Source: Paraburkholderia piptadeniae
Lineage (GTDB): Bacteria > Pseudomonadota > Gammaproteobacteria > Burkholderiales > Burkholderiaceae
Direction: 5' to 3'
NCBI RefSeq assembly: GCF_900007165.1
Contig: NZ_CYGY02000025.1
Location: forward strand, 1-64,000
Length of the DNA: 64,000 bases
Part shown: positions 17,535-27,078 of the stretch, piece by piece
Numbering within the stretch: the first letter of the stretch is position 1
Layout: every line of letters starts with the position of its first letter
Made by a program: the position numbers and the translations under genes
The notes under the pieces: model-generated
Told to the model about the DNA's origin: nothing
What the model saw: only the letters and a program-made list of their open reading frames with translations
Databases searched by the model: none

Positions 17535-18121
17535 GTTTTCTCCTGATGTGCGGCGCGTGGCGCACGCGGTGCGAGGGACGCCCCGACTGCGCGCTTCCAC
17601 CAGATTGGCACCGGATGACATCGGCTCCTAAGCTGAGAACCAGTCGCCGGACCACGGGAAAACCCGCCAGGCCGTGTCAACGTGGACTCAACGATCGGCA
17701 GCGCCTGGCTCCAATTGCTACCTTTTTAATGACGATACTCGAATCAACCCGTTTCGGGCGATTGGGACAAGCCCCCGTCGATAAGAACAGGATTTGCGTG
17801 CCACGCGCGCGACCTTCGGGAGACATGCCATGGAACGCCTTCGTACCCCGCATGTTTTTCTGTTTTCCAGACGTACCGCATCTCCGCTGCAATGCCTGTG
17901 ACCCTCGCAATACAACCTGCCTGCGCGTGCACCAAGCCAGGACGGGCCATTAGCGCGTTTCGCGATGCGCCAGAAATCCAGAGGCATCCAAAGTGAAGAT
18001 ATACGACACCCTACAGTGCGCGCTCCCTCGTATATGAGATGACTTGTTCGCCCGCCGTTTTTGCGCGACGATACCGCACAGTTATCTACCGTATATTTCC
18101 ATCGGCCCCGACTGATCGTGT
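17535..18121. other. 587-base intergenic region upstream of MocR
   Basis: No convincing gene is visible; open frames on both strands lack family features. Two copies of GGCTCC lie at 17623-17628 and 17707-17712, 84 bases apart (about eight helical turns). MocR regulators often use same-face direct repeats, so these could be sites, but the repeat is only six bases long. Confidence 0.3.
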
Positions 18122-18457
18122 ATGCGCACATTTATCTTCAAGGATCGCGCGGCTCATGTGATCATCATCGAGATTGACGACGACGGGAATCGCGCGGTGG
18201 CATCGCACCGCACTGAGCCGGTCGGCTGGATCGAGTTCGAACATTGCTCCAACTCGTCCGCCAAGGCGCCGGTCACGTTGCTTGATGCCTATGTCGTGCC
18301 TGGGTATAGAAGAAACGGAATCGCTCATACGTTGATCAGCTATGTGAGCGGCGAAATGGGCGGGCCGATCCAGATCGACCTTGCCTCACACTCCCGCAGC
18401 GCCGAGTTCGACACGTTGTGCAGCAATCTGATGCATGAGGGATTGCTCGTTCGTTAA
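18122..18457 (+). CDS. Small GNAT-like acetyltransferase
   Basis: This 111-residue protein contains LLDAYVVPGYRRNGIAHTLISYVSG, which matches GNAT motif A (strand 4 plus the acetyl-CoA pyrophosphate loop R-x-x-G-x-A). It lacks the long N-terminal half of typical 150-180-residue GNATs, so it is a minimal or partial member. It has no operon partners. Substrate is unknown. Confidence 0.55.
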   Translation: MRTFIFKDRAAHVIIIEIDDDGNRAVASHRTEPVGWIEFEHCSNSSAKAPVTLLDAYVVPGYRRNGIAHTLISYVSGEMGGPIQIDLASHSRSAEFDTLCSNLMHEGLLVR

Positions 18458-18954
18458 GGTGTTTGAACACAAACCGATTTCGTCCTGTGCCAAGTGGCGA
18501 CGCTACCGGCACGCCAACCGCTCCAGCACGTCGTTACGCAACATAACGTCACGGCTGTCAGCGAGAACGCCTTTTGCAACGTTGGCAACTCTCACCCTTC
18601 AGACTCTATCCGTCTCCCGACGCACGCTGTGAATAGTAAGCGAGCCGCGTGGAGCGCCACAGATTCCTTCGACGTTCTTTATGTCCTTGGAACTGATCTG
18701 ACGCGCCTTCCAATAAGTGTTACAACTCGCAATTTCCGCTAGCGGTGTCGGCAGAAGCGCTAAACGGCACACCGACCTGTAGAACACCCTGGCAACTAAA
18801 GAAGCTCTCCTGAAGCCGCACAACTTATAGGAGCCACAGCCGCGAACTTCATCGAGGCGCGGGGAGCAGTCCCCAGCACGACGCCGGATAGATTTGAGCA
18901 AGCCAACGATCGCCTCGGAGAGTGTGCTCGATACGACAAGATCCGCCAATGCCG
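18458..18954. other. 497-base intergenic region
   Basis: I see no gene, repeat or clear terminator here. Composition is less regular than in neighbouring genes, and open frames on both strands have no recognisable domains. It may be decayed sequence between the GNAT gene and nrsF. Confidence 0.4.
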
Positions 18955-19614
18955 TCACCGGACAGGCGATATCACCCACGCGAACAATCGTTGTGAGTAC
19001 CGCGCGCTGATCACCAACAGAATCGTTGCGACGCCGAAATTCCAGATCAGGATCATGACCGTCGCGTCGAGCGGATGAAACATCGACAGCGCCACGGCCG
19101 TGAGCGCGGCAACGGCGACGCTGCCTGTCATCACCACAGGAGCAGGCGCGAGCCGCGCAACGTGACGCAGCATGATCAGCAGGGCGAGCGAGAGAGGAAT
19201 GCCCGTGAGGCCGAGCGTCGCAAAACAGCGCGCGGTTTCCCCCAGTGACATGCCGTCCGGGCCGATATCCACCCAGTTCGTCAGACATCCATAGCCAATC
19301 GTCGATACCCAAGCCCCCAGCGCAGGCAGCGGCAACAGCAGCCAGCGCAGCGACCTTCCCGGCACGCTGGCAACGAACGACGCGACGGCAGCGAGGATGC
19401 CCGTCAACGCGGCCGCCGCCACGCCCATCACGAACACTGGCTGCTGGAGCTTCACCGCGAGGTCGGGCCGCACTCCGTGCGCCACGCCGAGCAGAACCAG
19501 CACGAGTGCGGCGAACAGCAGCCAGCCAGCCGCCCGCATGGCGGGCGCGCGCAGCGGGCGCACCGGCTTCGCGTCGGCAACCAGTGATTCGATCAGATCG
19601 GAAGTCGGACTCAT
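18955..19614 (-). CDS. nrsF: NrsF (DUF1109) membrane anti-sigma factor
   Basis: The 219-residue protein has six predicted membrane segments after a soluble N-terminus (MSPTSDLIESLVADAKPVRPL). Two cysteines lie in GYGCLTNW and ETARCFATLG, matching the paired conserved cysteines reported for Caulobacter NrsF. NrsF holds SigF inactive at the membrane and releases it on metal or redox stress. Its ATG overlaps the sigma gene stop by four bases, indicating coupled translation. The divergent bufferin operon is the expected target regulon. Confidence 0.88.
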   Translation of the reverse strand: MSPTSDLIESLVADAKPVRPLRAPAMRAAGWLLFAALVLVLLGVAHGVRPDLAVKLQQPVFVMGVAAAALTGILAAVASFVASVPGRSLRWLLLPLPALGAWVSTIGYGCLTNWVDIGPDGMSLGETARCFATLGLTGIPLSLALLIMLRHVARLAPAPVVMTGSVAVAALTAVALSMFHPLDATVMILIWNFGVATILLVISARYSQRLFAWVISPVR

Positions 19615-20267
19615 TTGCGGTCTCCCTGCGTCAGGAGCTTGCGCAGGCCCTTCAGCCCGCGATGCACCGCGACCTTCAACGCGGCAACGGTCATTCCACT
19701 CGCCACAGCCGCCTCTTTCAATGACATTTCCTCGAGTTTGAGCATGCGTATCGCCTCGCGCTGCCCGGGCGGCAGGCGCTCGATCGTCTCGCGCAGCATG
19801 CGCGCATCGGTGGCCTCTTCCATCAGATTCGCTGTGGGGTCGGCGAAGGTTTCATGCTCATCGTCCAGCGGCAGTTCGCGGGCGTCAAGACGTCCATCGT
19901 GGCGCAGCGTATCGACGATGCGGCGCATGGCGATGGTCAGCAGCCAGGGGCCAAACGGCCGCCCGGGGTCGTAGGTATGGCGTACGAGGTGCACGGTGGT
20001 GAGAGCGTCCTGCACGACGTCCTCGACTGTGTCCGGACGGACCCCATGGCGACTCGCAAGGCTGCGCAGATACGGCGTCATGCTTTGCAGCAGCCGGCGG
20101 TAGGCCTCGCGATCGCCTTGCTGCGCGCGCGCCATCAAAACGGACCAGTCAGGCGTGCCGTCGGGCCGGATCGCGTCGCCCAGCGCGGCGCCGCGCGGCT
20201 CCTTGCTGGCCGTCGCGGATTGGTCGGGCTGCATGTGCGCGGCGCCGCGGTGTCGGTAGTCGGACAT
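19611..20267 (-). CDS. sigF: ECF sigma factor, SigF type
   Basis: The 218-residue protein has sigma region 2 at about residues 45-115 (ARAQQGDREAYRRLLQSM, VEDVVQDALTTVHLVRHTYDPGRPFGPWLLTIAMRRIVD). Region 4 is at the C-terminus (RLPPGQREAIRMLKLEEMSLKEAAVASGMTVAALKVAVHRGLKGLR). The start is uncertain: ATG 20267 and ATG 20234 are both possible and neither has a good Shine-Dalgarno. It is paired with nrsF and divergent from bufABCD, the arrangement known for metal-responsive SigF in Caulobacter. A GTAACC-N16-CGAA element lies in the divergent region. Confidence 0.88.
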   Translation of the reverse strand: MSDYRHRGAAHMQPDQSATASKEPRGAALGDAIRPDGTPDWSVLMARAQQGDREAYRRLLQSMTPYLRSLASRHGVRPDTVEDVVQDALTTVHLVRHTYDPGRPFGPWLLTIAMRRIVDTLRHDGRLDARELPLDDEHETFADPTANLMEEATDARMLRETIERLPPGQREAIRMLKLEEMSLKEAAVASGMTVAALKVAVHRGLKGLRKLLTQGDRK

Positions 20268-20318
20268 CGTTGCAGTTAGTCGATGAGGCACGTGGCCCAA
20301 ATATTTTCGGCGCGCCGC

Positions 20319-20344
20319 GTAACCTTTGGCTGCGCCGGACCGAA
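20319..20344 (+). promoter_or_regulatory. SigF-type ECF promoter of the bufferin operon
   Basis: GTAACC at 20319-20324 and CGAA at 20341-20344 are separated by exactly 16 bases. This matches the GTAACC-N16-CGAA consensus I recall for Caulobacter SigF promoters. It points towards bufA, whose ATG is 50 bases downstream. The exact match in both boxes and spacing, directly beside sigF/nrsF, makes this a strong call. Confidence 0.8.
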
Positions 20345-20394
20345 TCTCGTTGTGTGGTCGCACCTTCGCGATCCCAACCCTCGGAGAAGATACT

Positions 20395-20706
20395 ATGAGC
20401 AAGTCCGCTTTGACCATTTCGTCGCTGTCCGCCGCGGTCGGCATGGCCCTCGCAATGCAGGGGCTCCCCGCGCAGGCGCAGGGTACGGGCAATCCGCCGC
20501 AGGTCGTGAAGGACAACATGGCCAGAATGGCACAGAACCACCTCGAAAAGTGCTACGGCATCAACGCGGTGTCGAAGAACGACTGCGCCGAAGGGGCTCA
20601 CTCGTGCGCCGGCCAGTCCACGCAGGCGCGCGATCCGAAGTCGTTCGTGCTGTTGCCGGCAGGCGATTGCAGCAAGATCGCAGGCGGCAAAACCACGGCA
20701 GGTTGA
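20395..20706 (+). CDS. bufA: Bufferin precursor BufA (DUF2282), copper-binding RiPP
   Basis: The 103-residue precursor has an N-terminal signal peptide ending near AQA (about residue 27). The mature part has four cysteines in the bufferin pattern: EKCYGINAVSKNDCAEGAHSCAG and LLPAGDCSKIAGG. In described bufferins the MNIO enzyme converts core cysteines to thiooxazoles that sequester copper in the periplasm. The ATG 20395 follows GGAGAAG; an earlier in-frame ATG at 20326 lies at the promoter. It is the first gene of bufABCD. Confidence 0.9.
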   Translation: MSKSALTISSLSAAVGMALAMQGLPAQAQGTGNPPQVVKDNMARMAQNHLEKCYGINAVSKNDCAEGAHSCAGQSTQARDPKSFVLLPAGDCSKIAGGKTTAG

Positions 20707-20720
20707 GAGGCGTTGCGGCC

Positions 20721-21611
20721 ATGAGCGCAACCGTCTCCCGCGTACACGTGCCGGCCGGCGCGATTCCCGCAACGGCCGGCGTGGGTCTGCGTTTTCGCCA
20801 TCATCACGCCGTGCTCGATGAACGTCCGGCAGTGGCGTGGTTCGAGGTGCACACTGAAAACTACATGGGCGGCGGTCCCGCTACACGCTGTCTGGATGCC
20901 ATACGCCGCGACTATCCGGTGTCCCTGCACGGCGTGGGCCTCTCGCTCGGCAGCGCCGACGGTCTCGACGCCACGCATGTCGCACGCGTGAGCGAGGTCG
21001 TCGCGCGCGTGCAGCCCGGCCTCGTCTCCGAGCATCTTGCGTGGAGCGTGGCGGGCGGCACGTATCTCGCCGATCTGCTGCCGTTGCCGATGACCGAAGA
21101 GGCGCTCGACGTCGTGTGCCGTAACGTCGATCAGGTGCAGACGGCACTAGGACGGCGAATTCTCGTGGAGAACCCGTCCACCTATCTTCGCTTCTCGCAT
21201 TCGACGATTCCGGAGTGGGAGTTCCTCGCGCACGTCGCGCAACGCACGGGCTGCGGACTCCTGTGTGACGTGAACAACATCTACGTCAGCGCGTGCAATC
21301 ACGGCTGGAATGCGCTCACGTATCTCGACGCGCTGCCGCCGGTGTCTATCGGCGAAATCCATCTTGCCGGCCACAGCTTGAGACAACTCGACGGCGGCTG
21401 GGTCTTGCGAATCGACGATCACGGCTCGCGTGTCGCGCCGCAGGTGTGGGCTCTCTATGCGGCTGCGCTGCAACGCTTCGGGCCCGTGCCGACGCTGATC
21501 GAATGGGACACCGACGTGCCGCCGCTCGATGTTCTCATCGAGGAAGCCACAACGGCGGAATCGGCACTGGAGGCGGTTCGCAATGAACATGCACACGCCA
21601 TCGCTGGCTGA
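20721..21611 (+). CDS. bufB: BufB, MNIO-family (DUF692) multinuclear iron oxidase
   Basis: The 296-residue TIM-barrel protein has the MNIO metal-ligand blocks in order: FEVHTENYMG, SLHGVGLSLG, SEHLAW, LVENPSTYL, LLCDVNNIYVSA, GEIHLAGH and IEWDTDVPP. MNIO enzymes modify cysteines of RiPP precursors, here BufA. The ATG 20721 lies 14 bases after the bufA stop with GAGAGG upstream; the frame is open further upstream but that part overlays bufA. It works with BufC, the presumed precursor-binding partner. Confidence 0.9.
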   Translation: MSATVSRVHVPAGAIPATAGVGLRFRHHHAVLDERPAVAWFEVHTENYMGGGPATRCLDAIRRDYPVSLHGVGLSLGSADGLDATHVARVSEVVARVQPGLVSEHLAWSVAGGTYLADLLPLPMTEEALDVVCRNVDQVQTALGRRILVENPSTYLRFSHSTIPEWEFLAHVAQRTGCGLLCDVNNIYVSACNHGWNALTYLDALPPVSIGEIHLAGHSLRQLDGGWVLRIDDHGSRVAPQVWALYAAALQRFGPVPTLIEWDTDVPPLDVLIEEATTAESALEAVRNEHAHAIAG

Positions 21612-22395
21612 TCTTCAACAGGCCATGCGCCGCAACCTGCTGGAAGGTGCCGATGAAAACGCAGCCGACACCGTGCTGGCCGATGGTCTCGATCCGCAAG
21701 CACGCCTGAACATTTACCGGAACACAGCGGAAGGTGTGCTGGTCAATGCGCTGCGGCTTGCCTTTCCCGCCGTTCAGCGCCTGGTCGGCGCGGACTTCTT
21801 TGAGGGCGCGGTGCGCCTGTTCGTGCGCGCCGAGCCGCCGCGCAGCGCATGGCTCGACGAATATGGCGCACAGTTTCCGGCCTTCCTCGGGAAGATGCCG
21901 CAGCTCTCATCGGTGCCGTATGTGGCCGACGTCGCGCAGCTCGAATGGCAGGTGAATGGCGTACTGCACGCCCCCGACGTCCCGCCTCTCGATCCCGCGT
22001 GTCTCGAACGGCTCGACGAGAACGCGCTCGGCACGCTGCGGTTGTCGCCTCATCCGGCCACGCGGCTGCTGCGCTGCGACGCTCCCGCCGACGCTATCTG
22101 GCGCGCCGTGCTCCAGCAGGACGACGCGGCGCTGCGCGCAATCGAACTCGCGGACGGCCCCGTGCATCTGCTCGTGCAACGCGTCACCGAAGGCGTCGAT
22201 ACGCTGCGCCTGAGCACCGGAGAGTGGCGCGTCAGCAAGGCGCTTTTTGCAGGCGAGCCACTCGGCGCGGCGCTGGCCAGCGCGCCGGAAGCGGATGGTT
22301 TTTCACTTATCGGCGCATACCTTGCGCGCGGATGCTTCGCGCAGACGTCGCAGATTGCCGGCTGCATCCGGATCGACCAGGGATTTTCAACATGA
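21583..22395 (+). CDS. bufC: BufC, DUF2063 partner protein of the MNIO enzyme
   Basis: The 270-residue protein has the DUF2063 N-terminal helical domain (SLADLQQAMRRNLL, RLNIYRNTAEGVLVNALRLAFPAVQRLVGADFFEG) and a C-terminal domain of RRE-like character. It is thought to present the BufA precursor to BufB. It overlaps bufB by 29 bases, and GGAGG upstream of the ATG at 21583 supports the start. The overlap suggests stoichiometric, coupled synthesis of the modifying complex. Confidence 0.87.
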   Translation: MNMHTPSLADLQQAMRRNLLEGADENAADTVLADGLDPQARLNIYRNTAEGVLVNALRLAFPAVQRLVGADFFEGAVRLFVRAEPPRSAWLDEYGAQFPAFLGKMPQLSSVPYVADVAQLEWQVNGVLHAPDVPPLDPACLERLDENALGTLRLSPHPATRLLRCDAPADAIWRAVLQQDDAALRAIELADGPVHLLVQRVTEGVDTLRLSTGEWRVSKALFAGEPLGAALASAPEADGFSLIGAYLARGCFAQTSQIAGCIRIDQGFST

Positions 22396-22886
22396 TTCGC
22401 CTCACCCACTCTGCGGACGGCCGCAACGTCTTTCAGCGCGCGGTTCAGTTGCTGGACCGCGTGCCTTACTGGCTGCTGGCCATTCCGCTGCGCCTCGCGG
22501 TCGCAACGATTTTCTGGAATTCGGCGATGACCAAGCTCGCAAACTGGGATGCGGCGCTCGAACTGTTTCGCGACGAATACAGGCTGCCGGTATTGCCGCC
22601 GGATGTGGCAGCGCATATCGCCGTATCGATAGAACTGAGCATGCCGGTGTTGCTGGTGCTCGGTCTGGGCGTCAGGCCCGCCGCATTGGTCCTGCTCGGG
22701 ATGACCTCCGTGATCGAGATCTTTGTGTACCCGCAGGCATGGCCGACGCATATTCAGTGGGCGGCCATGCTGCTCGTCCTGTTGTGCCGGGGCGCCGGAG
22801 CCTTGTCGCTCGACCATCTGGTACGTCAGCGACAGTGGCGCGTTGCTTCGTCGGAAGACACCCGACGTCAGCACGGCGAGCGCTGA
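22392..22886 (+). CDS. bufD: BufD, DoxX-family membrane protein
   Basis: The 164-residue protein has four hydrophobic segments of the DoxX/SURF4-like fold (YWLLAIPLRLAVATIFWNSAMTKLANW, PVLLVLGLGVRPAALVLLGMTSVIEIF). Its ATG overlaps the bufC stop by four bases. DoxX-like proteins are the usual fourth gene of bufferin operons. Their role is unproven, possibly electron supply or membrane association of the pathway. It converges on a methyltransferase gene. Confidence 0.85.
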   Translation: MIRLTHSADGRNVFQRAVQLLDRVPYWLLAIPLRLAVATIFWNSAMTKLANWDAALELFRDEYRLPVLPPDVAAHIAVSIELSMPVLLVLGLGVRPAALVLLGMTSVIEIFVYPQAWPTHIQWAAMLLVLLCRGAGALSLDHLVRQRQWRVASSEDTRRQHGER

Positions 22887-23005
22887 TTTCGACAGGACAG
22901 GAAGACCGCCCCCGCGAGCAAAGTCGTTCTCGCATCTGTGCCGACCCGCCCGCAATGTGGTGGTGCTGCGCCGGAAACCATGCCCACGAATCGCGCGGCG
23001 AGTTT

Positions 23006-24070
23006 CTACCTGGTTCCAATCACCATTGAATCGGGGCCGGTAAGCGGCTCGACGCGTACCTGTTTGAAGCCGACTTCCTGCATCCATTCGCGACACTGCG
23101 CGCCGGTATAGTCGAAACCGCCAGGTGTCTCGATAAGCATGTTCAGGCTCATCAGCAGGCCAAAGGCATTGCGCCTGCGGTCATCGTCGATCACCGCGTC
23201 GTAGACGATCAGGCAACCGCCGGGAGGTAGCGACGCGTAGCACTTCGCGAGGAGCTCGAGCTTCTGCCCGAGATTCCAGTCGTGGAGGATGTGTCCCATC
23301 ACGAGCACATCGGCCGCCGGACAAGGGTCCTTGAAGAAGTCGCCCGGATAGAAATGCAGCCGTTCCTGCAGGCCGTGCGACGTTACGTACTCGTCAAACA
23401 CAGGGCCCACTACGGGCAGATCGAAGCCGCCGCCGCGCAAGTGGGGATGGGCGAGCGCGACCTGCACAGGTAAGGCACCTTGGGCCGCGCCGATGTCAAT
23501 GAAGGTGCTGTAGTTTTGCCAGGGGAATTGTTGCGCAATCGCCTTGGCCGCGCCCAGGCTGACCCCGCTCATTGCCCGCAGGAAACCTCGTAGTTTGTGT
23601 TCGTCGCGATACATCGCGTCGAAGAGGTTGCCACCCGCTTTTGCCTCGTTCTGTGGCAGCCCCGTGCGAAGGGCTTCCGTCAGAGAGCCCCAGAACGGAT
23701 ATAGGCGCGCGTTGGCCATTTCCAGTAGTCCACCCACGTAGCTGGGCTTGGCCATGTCCAGAAAGAGCTCGGTGTCTGGCGCATTGTGGTATTTCCCGTC
23801 TTCGCGTTCCAGCAGATTCAATGCGACCAGCGCGTCAAGAAAATCAAGGGCCGATCTCGGATGCAGTCCGAGTGCCTCAGCAAGCTCCGCAGCGTCGCGA
23901 GGTCCGGTCGCGAGGCACGAGAACACACCGAGTTCGACTGCGGACAATAGTGTCTTGGACGCCCAGAACCCCATGCCCAGCTGGAGTAGCCGTTCAGGGG
24001 AGAGTTCGCGCTGGCGCGTGTTGTCAGCGCCGGGCTCCGGTTGAACCATGCTCGATGTGCTTTCCATCAT
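23006..24070 (-). CDS. SAM-dependent O-methyltransferase (class I, dimerising)
   Basis: The 354-residue protein has an N-terminal winged-helix dimerisation domain ([51 protein letters not shown]). The C-terminal Rossmann methyltransferase has [20 protein letters not shown] as the SAM motif, and [14 protein letters not shown] and [14 protein letters not shown] as later motifs. This matches the acetylserotonin / hydroxyneurosporene O-methyltransferase family, where the HDW histidine is catalytic. The start ATG 24070 follows GGGAGCA. It stands alone, so the acceptor is unknown. Confidence 0.82.
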   Translation of the reverse strand: MMESTSSMVQPEPGADNTRQRELSPERLLQLGMGFWASKTLLSAVELGVFSCLATGPRDAAELAEALGLHPRSALDFLDALVALNLLEREDGKYHNAPDTELFLDMAKPSYVGGLLEMANARLYPFWGSLTEALRTGLPQNEAKAGGNLFDAMYRDEHKLRGFLRAMSGVSLGAAKAIAQQFPWQNYSTFIDIGAAQGALPVQVALAHPHLRGGGFDLPVVGPVFDEYVTSHGLQERLHFYPGDFFKDPCPAADVLVMGHILHDWNLGQKLELLAKCYASLPPGGCLIVYDAVIDDDRRRNAFGLLMSLNMLIETPGGFDYTGAQCREWMQEVGFKQVRVEPLTGPDSMVIGTR

Positions 24071-24455
24071 TGCTCCCGGGGGACGTGTGAAGAAGCGTCA
24101 GATGGCATAGTAGGCGAAGCGAAATTTTTCGAGCGTTCGCTACCGCACAGACGGACTCCAGCCCCTCGGTATGTCCTCCGTAACCGGATCGTCTCGCCCC
24201 GGATGCTCGCTGCCTGGCTCAGTTGCTATGGAACCAGGTAGATTTCCTGTGGGTGACACTCCACCCCGAAACGCTAACGGACCAGTACAACCGCGTCCCA
24301 TGCCTGATCCGGATTGGTGACAAGAGCCACGCGGGCATCGCCTGTGAAAATGATTTCGGCGCCATAGGTCAGACCATGCCGAGCGACCCGCAACCGCAAA
24401 CGAAGGCGCGCGTCGGTCCGCACCGCGCGCGCAACGCCGGATCAAGTCGCGCTGG
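24071..24455. other. 385-base intergenic region upstream of the methyltransferase
   Basis: I find no gene. There is a short hairpin GGGTG-ACACTC-CACCC near 24250 with no known riboswitch core around it. The region carries the methyltransferase promoter at its left end and the 3' side of tcuC at its right end. Confidence 0.35.
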
Positions 24456-25775
24456 CTACGCCGACGAAGCCGCCGACGCATTGCGTCCCGCGCCGCGTCG
24501 ATACAGCCCGAGCGTCGCGCACAGTCCGCACAGCGCTGCGAAGCTGAGCCAATAACCTGGCGCGGCCTTGTCGTGCGTGACTTCGATCAGGTACGTCGAT
24601 ACGGCGGGCGTGAAACCGCCGAACAGCGCCGTCGCGAGGCTGAACGCGAGCGAGAAGCCAGCGACGCGCACCTCAACCGGCATCACTTCCGTCAGCGCCG
24701 CGACCATCGCTCCGTTGTACATGCCGAAGAAGAACGAAAACCACAGCAGCACGATCAGCATGCGGCCGAAGCTCGGCGCACTCGCGAGCCACGACAGCGC
24801 CGGATACGACGTGCAGATTGCGAGAATCGCGATCATCATCAGAATCGGCTTGCGGCCGATGCGGTCGGAGATCGCCCCGCCGATCGGCAGCCACACGAAA
24901 TTCGACAGCGCGACGAGCAGCGTCACCATCAGGCTGTCGCTGGTCGAGAGCTTCAGCACGGCCTTGCCGAAGGTCGGCGTATAGACGGTTATCAGATAGA
25001 ACGTGGTGGTGGTCATCGCCGTGAGCAGCATGCCCGCGATGACGATGCGCCAGTTCCGCGCAAGTAGCGCGAACGCTTCGGTCGATTGCGGATGATGCCG
25101 CCGCGCCTCGAACGCCGCCGTTTCCTGCAGCGAGCGGCGCAGCAGGAACAGGAACGGCACGATCGCGCAGCCGATGAAAAACGGAATGCGCCAGCCCCAT
25201 GCGGCAACCTGCTGCGTGGTCATCCACTGGTTCAGCGCGTAGCCCAGCGCCGCCGCGACGACGATCGCGATCTGCTGGCTGCCCGATTGCCAGCTCGTAT
25301 AGAAACCCTTATTGCCGGGCGTGGCCATTTCCGCGAGATAGACCGACACGCCGCCCAGTTCCGCGCCTGCCGAGAAGCCCTGCAGCAGCCGGCCGATCAG
25401 CACCAGCAACGGCGCAAGCAAGCCGATGGTCGCGTAACCCGGCACACAGGCGATAAGAATCGTGCCGCTCGCCATGATGCCCAGCGTGACGATCAGGCCG
25501 GTGCGACGACCCACCTTGTCGATGTACGCGCCGAGAAAGATCGCGCCGAGCGGGCGCATCAGAAAGCCCGCCCCGAACACGGCAAAAGTCAGCATCAGCG
25601 AGGCGAATTCGCTCGACGCAGGAAAGAAGATCTTCGAGATCGACGTGGCGTAGAAACCGAACAGAAAGAAATCGAACTGTTCGAGGAAGTTGCCGCTGGT
25701 CACGCGCAGCACGGCTGCGGCCTTGGACTTGCGCGAGCCGCCGGGCGTGGCGGCGATGGGCGTCGTGGGGTTCAT
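24456..25775 (-). CDS. tcuC: MHS-family symporter, probable tricarballylate/citrate transporter TcuC
   Basis: The 439-residue protein begins [23 protein letters not shown], the helix 1 pattern of citrate/tricarballylate proton symporters. It carries [52 protein letters not shown] and [12 protein letters not shown]. It is the last gene of tcuRABC, 58 bases after tcuB. In Salmonella TcuC imports tricarballylate for oxidation to cis-aconitate. The conserved four-gene context makes this a confident family call. Confidence 0.85.
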   Translation of the reverse strand: MNPTTPIAATPGGSRKSKAAAVLRVTSGNFLEQFDFFLFGFYATSISKIFFPASSEFASLMLTFAVFGAGFLMRPLGAIFLGAYIDKVGRRTGLIVTLGIMASGTILIACVPGYATIGLLAPLLVLIGRLLQGFSAGAELGGVSVYLAEMATPGNKGFYTSWQSGSQQIAIVVAAALGYALNQWMTTQQVAAWGWRIPFFIGCAIVPFLFLLRRSLQETAAFEARRHHPQSTEAFALLARNWRIVIAGMLLTAMTTTTFYLITVYTPTFGKAVLKLSTSDSLMVTLLVALSNFVWLPIGGAISDRIGRKPILMMIAILAICTSYPALSWLASAPSFGRMLIVLLWFSFFFGMYNGAMVAALTEVMPVEVRVAGFSLAFSLATALFGGFTPAVSTYLIEVTHDKAAPGYWLSFAALCGLCATLGLYRRGAGRNASAASSA

Positions 25776-25833
25776 GGGAGTGTCTCCTGTTTATTTCTCG
25801 CGCGGCGCGGTACGCCGCGTCCTTTTCTTTCGG

Positions 25834-27078
25834 CTAATCCGAGCCAAGCTTCAAATCGTTGCGTTGCCGCTTTTCGATCGAGGATTTCAGCAGCGCCGCC
25901 GACCGGTAGATGCCGTGCGCGAACTTCCCGTACGGCAGCGTCGCGAAAAGCGCGATCACGATGCCCAGATGCACGGCGAGCAGCGCGGCCATCGCGGCAG
26001 TATCGCGCAGAGCCAGCAGCGCAAGGCCCGATGCGCTCGTCAGCAGCAACAACGCGATGAAGCCGCGATCCATCGGACGCTGCCGTGCATCGCCCTGCTC
26101 GGGATGACGCCGCAGATTGAGCCACAGCAGCCCCGCCGGCCCGACCAGCAGGCCGATGCCGCCCGCCGTGCCGAGCAGCACCGGCACGCTGATGAACGGA
26201 TACGGCGCATGCACTCCGAGCACATAGTGATAGAGCGTTGCCACCACAGTCGCGGCAAAACACAGCATGAAGCCGTAGAACGTCAGATGATGAAACCGCC
26301 GCCGGGCGAGCGTGAACGCATCGTCGGATTCGTTGCATCCGTCGCCGTGGCCTCCGTCGAGATATTTGAGCGTGAGTGCGTTCTTCGCGGCTTCGGCCAT
26401 CGCGGGTGCGCTCGCGCTCGCCGAGCCTTCCGTGACGTCGCGCCAGAAACGCGTGACGCCGACGCCGAGTGCCGCGAGCGCGAACAGGAACACTGCGCCG
26501 AACATCGCGGCGAGCAGGTTATGCGGAAAGATCGCGTAGAAGTGGGCGCCGACGTTCCGCGCGAGGCCGCCTTGCATCGCCGTGCCGAGCAGCAGGAACA
26601 GCGCGAGGCCGAGCGCCAGCGCGACGGAGACCGTCACGCCGTTGCGCTTGTACAGCGCGGCGAACGCGGCGGGCCACGCGTATTCCGTGTACGTTTCGAG
26701 GCGCACCTTCGCCATCGCCTGCGGCACGTTGACGCCGAATTCGTGTGGCGGCGCGTACTGGCACGCGTGATAGCACGCGCCGCAGTTATGGCAAAGATTG
26801 GCCAGATAGTTGACATCAGCCTTGCCGAATTCGAGGCGGCGCGTCATCGCCGGGAACACGGCGCAAAAGCCTTCGCAATAGCGGCAGGCGTTGCAGATCT
26901 GCATCTGCCGCGCGACTTCGTTTTCGCTTTGCGTCATCGGCACGATGGGGATCACGCGTGACGCCGCTTCGTGCGATGCTGGCGCGCAAGACGCATCGTC
27001 GCGCGACGTGTGGCGCGTCCGCGCGGACGCGAGCGTGTCAGACTTCTGCACTTTCGACTCCCGATGTTTGCAACGCAT
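25834..27078 (-). CDS. tcuB: TcuB, membrane Fe-S electron-transfer protein of tricarballylate oxidation
   Basis: The 414-residue protein has two N-terminal [4Fe-4S]-type motifs ([16 protein letters not shown] and [20 protein letters not shown]). Several membrane helices with conserved histidines for haem follow ([27 protein letters not shown]). TcuB reoxidises the FADH2 of TcuA and passes electrons to the quinone pool. The frame overlaps tcuA by 41 bases. A later ATG ([13 protein letters not shown], about residue 48) would remove the overlap and the unstructured leader and is a realistic alternative start. Confidence 0.87.
   Translation of the reverse strand: MRCKHRESKVQKSDTLASARTRHTSRDDASCAPASHEAASRVIPIVPMTQSENEVARQMQICNACRYCEGFCAVFPAMTRRLEFGKADVNYLANLCHNCGACYHACQYAPPHEFGVNVPQAMAKVRLETYTEYAWPAAFAALYKRNGVTVSVALALGLALFLLLGTAMQGGLARNVGAHFYAIFPHNLLAAMFGAVFLFALAALGVGVTRFWRDVTEGSASASAPAMAEAAKNALTLKYLDGGHGDGCNESDDAFTLARRRFHHLTFYGFMLCFAATVVATLYHYVLGVHAPYPFISVPVLLGTAGGIGLLVGPAGLLWLNLRRHPEQGDARQRPMDRGFIALLLLTSASGLALLALRDTAAMAALLAVHLGIVIALFATLPYGKFAHGIYRSAALLKSSIEKRQRNDLKLGSD

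Noticed and set aside
18458..19312. A plus or minus gene between GNAT and nrsF, including a 237-codon minus frame overlapping nrsF
   Set aside because: The frame overlaps the clear NrsF protein out of phase and shows no domain; the remaining part has no start or ribosome-binding site support.
24180..24330. Possible riboswitch upstream of the methyltransferase
   Set aside because: Only a five-base hairpin is visible; no cobalamin, SAM or other conserved core sequence was found.
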